DNA from: Planctomycetaceae bacterium
GTDB taxonomy: Bacteria > Planctomycetota > Planctomycetia > Gemmatales > Gemmataceae
Direction: 5' to 3'
DNA length: 64,000 nt
Assembly: GCA_013823135.1 (NCBI GenBank)
Contig: PNLP01000042.1
Span: 1 to 64,000, forward strand
This document shows positions 17,493 to 25,842 of the stretch, in pieces. Below the pieces are notes generated by a model. The model saw only the letters and a list, made by a program, of their open reading frames with translations, was not told where the DNA came from and searched no databases. The stretch's first letter is position 1. Every line of letters begins with the position of its first letter. Position numbers and translations under genes: made by a program.

Positions 17493-19681
17493 GCCAACAA
17501 CCCTCCGATGAGACGGCGTAATAACGGCAACCACGGTCGGCCTGTGAACCGATCCAGCGCGGTTCGGCCCGACTCCGTCAACAGCTTCCGCTTGCGGTCG
17601 AGGTCGCCACTCTGCTGCGGACGCTGGAGGACGACGGCTGCCGCTTTCCAGGCCCGGTTCGCGATTTCCAGGAACTCCGCCGCCCGGTCGATCAGATCGG
17701 TCCGTTGGTTGCCCCGCAACCTGACCCCACCACCCACGGCCCGCTCGGTGCTGGCCCGCCACTCGTCGGTAACCGCCTCCGGCTTCAGATCGAGAAACGT
17801 CTCGATCTGAAGCCGCAAATCGGGTCGGGGTTGAGCCGGAACTTCTGGCTTGAGGTGATCGAAAAGGGCCTTGGCAGCGGGCTTGCGGCTGAGGAAATGA
17901 TCCTGACGGTGGATGTACGCAACGTTGATATTGCGATACTGCAACCCGTTCTCGTAGAGAGTCGCGAACGCTCTTCGCCGTTCCTGATATTCCACCAACG
18001 GACCCGGTCCGGTATGCCGACAGATCTGTTCCCAGAGACCAGGCACCGCCACGGCCTCGAGGTATGCCGTGAGCCAACTTCGAACTTCCGGCAGCTCGTT
18101 GAACACGGCCACGAAACGGTCGACCACCGGCTTCGGGAGGGGATCGCTCGCGCCGTCTGCCGATGCGTGGCAACGGGCAGCCAGGAAGACCAGTCGGGCG
18201 GATTCGGGTGCGGTCCGGCAAATCTCTTCGACGGCGGTTGCGTCCGAACACCAGTTCGGCCAGGGGACAGTTCGACTATCCCGCGTGACATGGTGAGCGA
18301 CCAAGAGGGCATCAAGTCGCGGGTCGCGTTCGGCTTCGCCTGCGAAGAGCCGACCCGCTGATAGCAGGGCCGACCGTAGGTAGTCACCGGCGCCACAACA
18401 GCTTCCGATCTCTGCGTCGTCGGCCAACCGCAGGACAGGTTCTGCGGGTTCATGGCTCGGCGTTTTGGGGGTCGGCTTCTGCGATCGCTCCGCAGGTTCT
18501 GCTCGCTTGATTGCGGGGACGGCGGTCGGGGCTCGTAACGTACGGTCGGTCGGCGTTTGTAAGGCGGGTGAAGTTTCAAGCGGAGGTTGCGCTGGTGGCA
18601 CCACGGTGATCGGGGCTGGTTCAGGAGTTGTTGGCACCTGCGACTCCGCGACCATCGGAGTCGGCTCACTCGGTTCGGTTGGCTGAACCCTTAACTCCGG
18701 GATTGGTGGCTCCACCGAAACGGGAGGAATCGCTTCCACGAGCGACGGTGCTTCAAGTACGGGGGACTTGGCGGATTCCCCGATGCGTGTGCTGGGTTGA
18801 AGCCCGGTGCCCTCACGGGATTCCCGCCCTCGTGTTTGGGCCGCACGAAACAGCGGTTGCAGGAGGAGTGACTTCGTCTGACGGTTTTGAATCCCGCCTC
18901 GCGGTGATGGCGGCGGGGACGCAGCGGGTGGGCGTGGCTCGGGCGTACGGACTGCAGCACCCTCTCCCCGGAGGGAGGTGGGTTGAGCTCCGTTGCGAGT
19001 GTTCGGCTCCGGTTCGGACTGCGGGGCTGCGAGTTCTGGCGGTGCGGACGGGACAACGGCGGGGACTGTCACCGTCGGTGTCAATCGGCCCGGCTCCCAC
19101 TGCGATTTGTCGGTTTCGAGTACCAGTTGAACCAGGTTCGGAGCCCACGTCCGGACACCTTCCAGTTGTGATTCGGCGATGGTCGGATCGGCCCAGACCC
19201 AGTCGAACCACTCATTCGCACCCAGGGGGCCAGGGATCTCTGTCAGGTTCTCCACGGCAACTCTGTCCAGTTCGTCTACCGCTGCGAGTCGGATCGGCTC
19301 GAACGTATTCAGCGGCTTCCGCGATTTTGGATTGACGAACCGACCGCCGCGTAACAACTCGGCGATGGTGGAGAGTCGACGGCGTTGGTCGTGTCGGTCG
19401 AGTTCAAGAAGCCCTTCCTCCAGGCGACCCACCACGACGGCTAGTTCGCCGGGTGAAGACCAGTCTGGCACGGGTTGCCCGAGTCGCGCTGATGCACTTG
19501 CGATGCGGTGGCGGACGCCGTCGGCCAGCGTCGCTGCCTCTTCGAGTCGAGCCTGTGTCCCGGGTAGATCGAATGGCCTCGCGGCCCGGATCGCGTCAAG
19601 GACAGCGGCGATTTCCCGCACGATCGATTCGATCGAGCCGAGAGAGATTCGGTCAACGGAGCCAATCTGGGCGAGATCCAT
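17489..19681 (-). CDS. unknown 730-aa protein with proline-rich linker, first gene of the ATPase-HEPN operon
   Basis: ATG at 19681 begins MDLAQIGSVDRISLGSIESIVREIAAVLDAI, a helical N-terminal domain to about residue 240. Residues about 245-450 are a Pro/Glu/Thr-rich linker with little predicted structure. The C-terminal domain (about 455-730) is again globular and mostly helical (PVVDRFVAVFNELPEVRSWLTAYLEAVAVPGLWEQICRHTG; LWEQ and YENGLQYRNINVAYIHRQDHFL stand out). No enzymatic motif, signal peptide or membrane segment recognised. Two folded ends joined by a long linker would suit a sensor or adaptor. It overlaps the ATPase gene by ATGA, so stoichiometric expression with it is likely. Confidence 0.7.
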   Translation of the reverse strand: MDLAQIGSVDRISLGSIESIVREIAAVLDAIRAARPFDLPGTQARLEEAATLADGVRHRIASASARLGQPVPDWSSPGELAVVVGRLEEGLLELDRHDQRRRLSTIAELLRGGRFVNPKSRKPLNTFEPIRLAAVDELDRVAVENLTEIPGPLGANEWFDWVWADPTIAESQLEGVRTWAPNLVQLVLETDKSQWEPGRLTPTVTVPAVVPSAPPELAAPQSEPEPNTRNGAQPTSLRGEGAAVRTPEPRPPAASPPPSPRGGIQNRQTKSLLLQPLFRAAQTRGRESREGTGLQPSTRIGESAKSPVLEAPSLVEAIPPVSVEPPIPELRVQPTEPSEPTPMVAESQVPTTPEPAPITVVPPAQPPLETSPALQTPTDRTLRAPTAVPAIKRAEPAERSQKPTPKTPSHEPAEPVLRLADDAEIGSCCGAGDYLRSALLSAGRLFAGEAERDPRLDALLVAHHVTRDSRTVPWPNWCSDATAVEEICRTAPESARLVFLAARCHASADGASDPLPKPVVDRFVAVFNELPEVRSWLTAYLEAVAVPGLWEQICRHTGPGPLVEYQERRRAFATLYENGLQYRNINVAYIHRQDHFLSRKPAAKALFDHLKPEVPAQPRPDLRLQIETFLDLKPEAVTDEWRASTERAVGGGVRLRGNQRTDLIDRAAEFLEIANRAWKAAAVVLQRPQQSGDLDRKRKLLTESGRTALDRFTGRPWLPLLRRLIGGLLA

Positions 19682-19785
19682 TTGAGTCGGTCGCAGCAGG
19701 AGAGGGTGGCGCGGTGTCTGTGAAAAATCGAGCCGGGTCCGTCCCTGCGTCCGACGTGATAATTTGAAAGCCGCGCAGGCCAACT

Positions 19786-20237
19786 TCAGATATAGGCATC
19801 GTGCCGGTGATTCGCACGCAGTATCGCAGAGAAATACGAGTTTCGCAAGTTCGTTGCTGCAAGTATGTCAGGCCAGAAGAACACGAAACCGTTGAACAAC
19901 CGGATGCACTCCTCGTAGCTCCCTGAAGTTTGGCGAAGGCGTTTCGGTCGAGCAGTGGAAACCGGTCGTTCAATATGACGGTCTCCTGCGGTGCCAGGCC
20001 AATAACGACGGTCTCTGGCGGTGCTGGGCCGAGAACGAGGGGGAAGGGTCCGGACCGCGATTGCTCAAGGAACGCGTCCACGTCCGGAATCTGCATCCGA
20101 AATGCATTGGCACGTGCCACCAAGGCGGTCGTGCTGTACATGGCCCGGTCGGCCCGAAGGAGTACCTCGTTCTGCGGCGAAGTGTCGTGGAAGAGGTACG
20201 GTCGATTGTCGACGCAACGGGCTCGCGTGTAAGGCAT
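19786..20237 (-). pseudogene. frameshifted remnant of a small HxT-type protein (possible DarT/DUF7002-like fold)
   Basis: From ATG at 20237 the frame reads MPYTRARCVDNRPYLFHDTSPQNEVLLRADRAMYST and on to NAFAKLQG, where it loses sense. Shifting by one base at about 19921-19926 (in a GGG run) restores SYEECIRLFNGFVFFWPD and continues to a stop at 19786. N-terminal PYxxHxT followed by an Arg-Ala helix, and a later NGFVFFWPD, resemble small proteins that I recall as DUF7002 and, more distantly, DarT-type ADP-ribosyltransferases. The family call is uncertain. The gene is broken: one frameshift and an early end. Confidence 0.5.
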
Positions 20238-20719
20238 GATTTCCTCGATGGATAACTGGTCTGTGACGAGTTCCTATTCTCCGCGTGCCTAGCGTTTAAG
20301 AGAGCGTCAGTCCGCCTCCCCATCCACGTTCTGGCAATGTCGGTGGCTTCGCACCCGCCGCGATTCAGTTCGTGCAAGGTCGAGCTGTAGATCTGGATCG
20401 CGAACATGATTGCCCAGAAGGGCATCAAAACGGGAAGTTCTGGTTCGCCGATTCGGTACGATGCAATTGCTGCTTGTCTGGAGAAGATCGTGGCAAAGGC
20501 GGTATGATTTCGGATGACTTTCACACGATGGCGCAAGCGTCTGCGTCGAATCTCCACTCGCCAAGGTGTGGCGGGATAATTCATGCCCTGAAAACCGATC
20601 AGTCCGACGATTTCGCTCCGCCGTATGCAATTCACCGACTCTGGTCACGCGGGATGCATGAAGAGCGGTTCTTTCTCGACCTCGGCCTGGGGTGGTTGGT
20701 GCGAAGAAGTTGGAGAGAG
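20238..20719. other. intergenic stretch of lower G+C, no supported gene
   Basis: About 480 bases between the remnant at 19786-20237 and the stop of the DUF1998 helicase, visibly AT-richer in parts (around 20460-20530). A minus-strand frame from 20635 encodes PVLMPFWAIMFAIQIYSS, a possible membrane-like segment, but runs into the next gene out of frame and has no other support. No repeats or RNA gene seen. Probably decayed DNA. Confidence 0.45.
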
Positions 20720-23700
20720 TCACTCCCAACGATTCTCCAACGCCACTTCCAGCCGTCGCAGCGCCTCGCGGCGGTCGAAGCCGAAGCGGGAGTAGGCGTT
20801 CTGCGTATCGAACGACAATAGGCACTCCAGGCAAGCCGTATCGCAGCGGCGGTGGTGCGTCTCCGATACGAACAGCACCTCCCTTGAGTTGGTGAGCCAC
20901 TCCTCAGGGCATTCCAGCAGTTGCCGAACGTGCCCTGCTCCTCCTGGCACGTTGTCGTACAGGACAACACCCCACTCGCTGCCGTCGTTTCCGGCCGGCA
21001 CAGCCAAGAGACCCATCTCGCGAGAATCGAGCCCCAGAACCCGACAACCACCGCGTAACAGCGCATAGCCGAGAGACTGCACTAGGGTGGCGTTCGTCGC
21101 GTCCGGGCCGAGGAAGCCGAACTGCGCCAGCAGGGCGTCGGTCACCTGCCGCGCCCCCAGCACTTGGAAGCGGTGTACTGGCGGGCACGGCTCTCCCTTC
21201 TTGCGACAGGTGTGTCGGGGATCGTCGTCGCGCAGCGGGGTGTGCGAGTCGAAACCACCCGGCAGCGTCTCGAGCCCCGCGACTCGACGCTTATTCCACT
21301 CGCTGTCGGCGTACCCGCAGCGCAGACAGACGGCGAAACCGCGGTCGTATTCACCTCGATTGACGACGAGTAACTCGCCGTCCGGTCGATACGTGAGGTC
21401 GAAGTTACGGATCCCGTGAAAGTTTGATCGCGTGAGCAGGCCCGATCCGCCGTCGCCGCGAAAGGCGAGCGACATGGGTTCGGCGGAGTAGATGCGATCG
21501 ACCTCAGTGCCACGTACCGGAGGCTCCCAAGCCGCGGTGCTGAAACCGTGTTTCACCAGCAGCAACGTCTCGTCCGGTTGATTCCGGCCTGCCTCACTGC
21601 AAACCGGGCACGCCAGCGGAGCACCGGCGAGACCGTAGAAGCGGTGATTGTTGGTGCAAACACACAACCGGCCCGTCTGACCGGGCGAGTCTTCGCCTTG
21701 CCAACTCTTGATTAGACCGCGTGAAGTGATCACCTTACCGCCCGCCAGAAGCCGCGATCCAGGGACGTATTCGCCGATGGCCAGCACGCCAGATCTCTCC
21801 AGGCGATACTGATCCTCCTCACGGACACGGCCGGTCTTTTCGTCCTTATCCAACACTTGGAGGCGATGCACGCCGATCGGGAATCCGTAGCTCGGCAGGA
21901 ACTGCTGGTCGGACAGGGCTTCGATGACCGTCAGATTCCACAGCAGCCGAATCTGGTAGCCGATCGCGTTCGCCTGACGTCGGGACGCCGCAGTCACTGG
22001 CCGCATCGACGCGGCTTCCATCCACGCGTCATAAAGGGCCTGGAAATCGCTGCTCCACTCCGTCAAAGCCGCGTTCAAAGTTCCGATCACCTCGTCGAAA
22101 AGACCCTTCCAGTCAGCGATGCGATCGGTCAACGGCGTCCCGACTAGCAGGGCGTCGACGGCAACGTGCTCGTCGTTCTCCGGCTGATCTCGCAATCTCA
22201 GTAGGAAGTGAACGAACTCATCGTTCCGCCGTGTTCCCGGTGGCCGAACGGGCGGATCGGCATGGTCCTTGTCCCAATAGCCTACGAACGGGCGGCCGCA
22301 GAACTCACCCATTTTGCCGAAGGCGTTCATCGCCCCGGTGCGGTCCTTGTGGGCGAACTCAAGGAAAAAGCCACCGAGCAGCCAGGAGTGCAGGTGTCGC
22401 TGACCGATCCTGTCGCGGTCCAACAATACCACCGGGGCCCGCAGGTTCGCGCTGAGGAAAGAACCGAAGTTGCCGAACACGGCGATGTCGTACGGCCGCG
22501 ACTTGGCGAAGGTCAGCACTGCCGACGACCCGTCGGCACGGCGTCCGGCTCGTCCGGCTCGTTGGAGGTAGTTTGCCTTTCCAGGCGGGACGTTGCCCAG
22601 CAGGACAGCCGTCAGACCGCCGATGTCGATGCCGAGTTCGAGCGTCGTAGTGGCACTGAGGACATTTCGGAGCCCGGCCTTGAACAGATCTTGCAGGCGC
22701 CGATTCTCCGCCGGGGAGAGTTGTGCGGAGTGTTCCTCCGCCCACAGGGCCATGCGGAATAGTGACGACTCGCGGTACTCGCGCCGCTGGCGGGCGAACC
22801 GTGGTCGGTTGTCGAGGTCGCACTGAACGACCGATCGCAGCCCGCCGTCGCAGCCGTCCTCCGGCGCGCAGCCTAGCACGCTCCGCGGCCAGAGGTGCCC
22901 CGTTGTCGCGCACTCGAACATGTCGCCAGGCCGACGGATTGCCAATTTATCGAACACCAGTCGGATGCCAGGGACGGGCGACCCGTCGAAGGTCTGCCTG
23001 TTCGCGTCGTGTTCGAGCCACGGCAGCAGCGCACCGGCGTTCTCTCTCAATTGGTCGAACACGCCACGAAGCATCACGACCGCGAGCCTGTCAAGGTCGA
23101 CGGCTGGAACCCCGGCGCAGCGTAGGACGTTGGCGGCAAATTTCCTCCGCCGGTTGTCCTCGCTCTTGCCGAGGATCGACTTCATCCGACGGCCGTCCGA
23201 GTCCTGCGACAGCCAGAAGCCCAAGGGCATCTCCGCGACGGTGCCGTCCCAGTCGAGCTGCTCGCCTACCGTGATCAGGCCCTCGATGCGCATCGTGTCC
23301 AGCAGCGCTCGCAGGAAGTCGGTCCAACAGCTGCGGAGTTTGTCGGCGACGGCGTCGGGGAGGGCACCCGCCAACAACGGCGGCAGTGCAAGGTCTTCGA
23401 CTTTCGGGTACATCACCTCCGCGAAGCCGAGTTTCTCCAGCGAAATGGCGGTCACCCCGAGCGTCGCGAACTCGCCAGCGAGCAACCGGTCAACTTCCTT
23501 CTTGACTGAGTTGTGGTTCTTATCCCAGTCGGTCTGGTCCCAGGGCCGGGTCGTCTTTTCGGTGCGGTAGACGGCGCGGTGTTTGGCCGCGCCTTCGTAG
23601 TCGAGCAGTTGCTCGAGGCCCTTTTGCTCGTTCAACAGGCTGCGCCACCGCGGCACGCCGTCTTCCAACTGGGCGCGGAGTTCATCCACGAGAGCGGATT

Positions 23701-25825
23701 TCCCGGGTTTCGCGGAGTACTTGGCGATGTCGGCGCGGAGTTCATTCTTGTCCGCCTCGCTCATCGGTTCGCCGAGAGCTTGGAGGATTAGCGTCCGCGC
23801 TACCTGCTCCTCATGCTGCTTCGTCAGCCGCGGTCCGAGGCGAGCGGCTTCTTGGCGGCTGTCGCTAAACGCCAGCAATCGCCGCCCTTTTGCCGGGCGA
23901 TAGACGTTATCCAGGGTCGGGTAGACCGGTGTCTCGGCCAACACTGCCTCGGCGAAGATGCTCAGGGGCAGCGATGAGGCATTGGCGAACGGCTTTATCC
24001 TGCTCGCGGTCGCGGTACAACAGGGGCAGCGCGGCACCACGGCGACCGGCATGCCCGGCTCAACCTCGCTGCGCAACACCGCGTCGGAGCCCAGCCGGCG
24101 TGGCTGCGCCTCCGATGGTAAGCGTTGCATTGCCTCTTCAACGCGCGGCGTCAGGAGCGTGTACTTTTCCGCGAACGGGGGCGGCACGACGAGGACGGAC
24201 GAATCCATTGCCTCGACACCCGCGAGTAACCAATCACCGCAGTTGTAGCAGCGGTATAGTGCTAGCACGGCCCGCTCGCAGTGGACGCACTTGGCTGCTC
24301 CACCGGCCTGGACGGCCCCAAATGGACGGAGAATGTTATCGGCGGGGCCGGTGCATTCCGGACTCAAGCACACGGTCAGTCCCGAAGGAGCCCGCGCCAT
24401 CAAGTGCAGTCGGTGTGGCACCAAGGGGTACTCTTGTGGCGTTCGGCGCGCCGCTGCAGCTATCTGCAACAGGTTCACCATCGCCCTCGTCGCGTCTGGG
24501 CTGTTCTCACCCCATACTTCCTTCGCCAATTCCGCTAACGGTAGACGCTCGCGGTCGGCGAGGATTGTCTGCGTCTTGTGGATCAGCGGTGCATGCGCCA
24601 ATGTGTCCGCCAGCAGCGCCGCGGGGCGGACCTCTGCGGACGGCGGGGCGGCGGTGAGCGCCGCCAGCCGCGATCGCAACGCCGCACACACGGCCGCGTC
24701 GGTGACGAGCTGAGGCCGGCCGGTGGTGGGGTTGGGTTCCAGCGTCTTGGTGGTGAGCGGTGGCGCGGTCAGGTCTGCCAGCATCGGCGCGAGAATGGGC
24801 GGAATGACCTCGCCGAGGGTGGGCTTCGTCTTCTCGCCGCGAATCAATGCGACATCGGCGACTTCGCGGGAAAATATGGTTCCCGCAAATTGACGAAGTT
24901 GGTCGTCTGTCCCACCAAGAGTAGCTGAGGTAGCGATCTGCATCACCTCGTTCGGACGCAATCCACAGCGGTCGTATAGCCGGCGCAGGAGCAGCGTGAT
25001 CTCTGCTGCCAGCGTTCCGGCGTATAAGTGTGCCTCGTCCAGGACGACACAGCGCAACGCGGTACCGAAGAACACCTGGTCCTGCGGTCGGCACAGCATG
25101 TACTCAAGCATGGAGTAGTTAGTGACGACGATATCCGGCACTGGTTGCGGTGGGTCGGTGAGTCCACGGGCCGTCTCGCGTGCACGGCAGAATGAGTATT
25201 CCTCGCCGGGTTCGAGGATGACGCCCTCGCGATGGGCGTCGGCCTCTGTCTCTGGTGTCTCGCTCGTGAAGTGGAACAGGCGCACCCTGCCCTGACCGCG
25301 GAGCCAGCCACGGACACGTTCGACCTGGTCGTTAACCAGCGCGTTCATCGGATAGAGGATCAGACATCGCATCGATTTACCGTCGCCTTTGTGGCGATAC
25401 AGATCGTCGAGCATGGGCAGTAAGAAGCTCTCGGTCTTGCCTGCGCCAGTGCCGGCAGTGACGACGAACGCGGGACGTCCCCCCGCAGCGGGCGTCCGTC
25501 CCGCGGTGACCGCCTCGACTTGGTGCTTGTAGAGCGGCCGCGAGGACGGAACACGGTCTTCATGGTCCAGTTGACTGGCGAGGTCACCGTCGAATTGGCC
25601 GGAGGCCGCCAGTGACACCAAGGTGCGCGTCGATGACAGAGACGGGAATGCGCCTTCGACCCACGGCTCGCCAATCAGTCCACCGGCGGCCCCCGGTCCG
25701 CTCCAGATGCGCCGAGCGATGTCCGACAGACGTGTGTCGCGTGTGAACAGGTTCTCAGCGGAGAAATCGACCATGCGGCGGCGCAGGGCGGTTTCAAGTT
25801 CAAGGGCGTCGAGGTGCGAAGACAT
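20720..25825 (-). CDS. large DEAD/DEAH helicase with DUF1998-like C-terminus, DruE-like (1701 aa)
   Basis: Residues about 95-330 form helicase domain 1: LYKHQVEAV, Walker A TAGTGAGKTESFLLP, motif Ia LILYPMNALVNDQ, and DEAH in CVVLDEAHLY. Domain 2 follows much later, with TLELGIDIGGLTAVLL and motif VI LQRAGRAGRRADGSS. Between them are Cys pairs (CVHC..CYNC) for zinc. The C-terminal CDTACLECLLSFDTQN block is the DUF1998/ZUC-type signature. This architecture and size are those of DruE of Druantia; DISARM splits helicase and DUF1998 into two genes. GGAG lies upstream of the ATG at 25825. The 949-aa gene is 17 bases upstream and matches the DruH position. Translocation on DNA is expected; the target is unknown. 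Confidence 0.8.
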   Translation of the reverse strand: MSSHLDALELETALRRRMVDFSAENLFTRDTRLSDIARRIWSGPGAAGGLIGEPWVEGAFPSLSSTRTLVSLAASGQFDGDLASQLDHEDRVPSSRPLYKHQVEAVTAGRTPAAGGRPAFVVTAGTGAGKTESFLLPMLDDLYRHKGDGKSMRCLILYPMNALVNDQVERVRGWLRGQGRVRLFHFTSETPETEADAHREGVILEPGEEYSFCRARETARGLTDPPQPVPDIVVTNYSMLEYMLCRPQDQVFFGTALRCVVLDEAHLYAGTLAAEITLLLRRLYDRCGLRPNEVMQIATSATLGGTDDQLRQFAGTIFSREVADVALIRGEKTKPTLGEVIPPILAPMLADLTAPPLTTKTLEPNPTTGRPQLVTDAAVCAALRSRLAALTAAPPSAEVRPAALLADTLAHAPLIHKTQTILADRERLPLAELAKEVWGENSPDATRAMVNLLQIAAAARRTPQEYPLVPHRLHLMARAPSGLTVCLSPECTGPADNILRPFGAVQAGGAAKCVHCERAVLALYRCYNCGDWLLAGVEAMDSSVLVVPPPFAEKYTLLTPRVEEAMQRLPSEAQPRRLGSDAVLRSEVEPGMPVAVVPRCPCCTATASRIKPFANASSLPLSIFAEAVLAETPVYPTLDNVYRPAKGRRLLAFSDSRQEAARLGPRLTKQHEEQVARTLILQALGEPMSEADKNELRADIAKYSAKPGKSALVDELRAQLEDGVPRWRSLLNEQKGLEQLLDYEGAAKHRAVYRTEKTTRPWDQTDWDKNHNSVKKEVDRLLAGEFATLGVTAISLEKLGFAEVMYPKVEDLALPPLLAGALPDAVADKLRSCWTDFLRALLDTMRIEGLITVGEQLDWDGTVAEMPLGFWLSQDSDGRRMKSILGKSEDNRRRKFAANVLRCAGVPAVDLDRLAVVMLRGVFDQLRENAGALLPWLEHDANRQTFDGSPVPGIRLVFDKLAIRRPGDMFECATTGHLWPRSVLGCAPEDGCDGGLRSVVQCDLDNRPRFARQRREYRESSLFRMALWAEEHSAQLSPAENRRLQDLFKAGLRNVLSATTTLELGIDIGGLTAVLLGNVPPGKANYLQRAGRAGRRADGSSAVLTFAKSRPYDIAVFGNFGSFLSANLRAPVVLLDRDRIGQRHLHSWLLGGFFLEFAHKDRTGAMNAFGKMGEFCGRPFVGYWDKDHADPPVRPPGTRRNDEFVHFLLRLRDQPENDEHVAVDALLVGTPLTDRIADWKGLFDEVIGTLNAALTEWSSDFQALYDAWMEAASMRPVTAASRRQANAIGYQIRLLWNLTVIEALSDQQFLPSYGFPIGVHRLQVLDKDEKTGRVREEDQYRLERSGVLAIGEYVPGSRLLAGGKVITSRGLIKSWQGEDSPGQTGRLCVCTNNHRFYGLAGAPLACPVCSEAGRNQPDETLLLVKHGFSTAAWEPPVRGTEVDRIYSAEPMSLAFRGDGGSGLLTRSNFHGIRNFDLTYRPDGELLVVNRGEYDRGFAVCLRCGYADSEWNKRRVAGLETLPGGFDSHTPLRDDDPRHTCRKKGEPCPPVHRFQVLGARQVTDALLAQFGFLGPDATNATLVQSLGYALLRGGCRVLGLDSREMGLLAVPAGNDGSEWGVVLYDNVPGGAGHVRQLLECPEEWLTNSREVLFVSETHHRRCDTACLECLLSFDTQNAYSRFGFDRREALRRLEVALENRWE

Positions 25826-25842
25826 TGCAGGGACTCCGTGAA

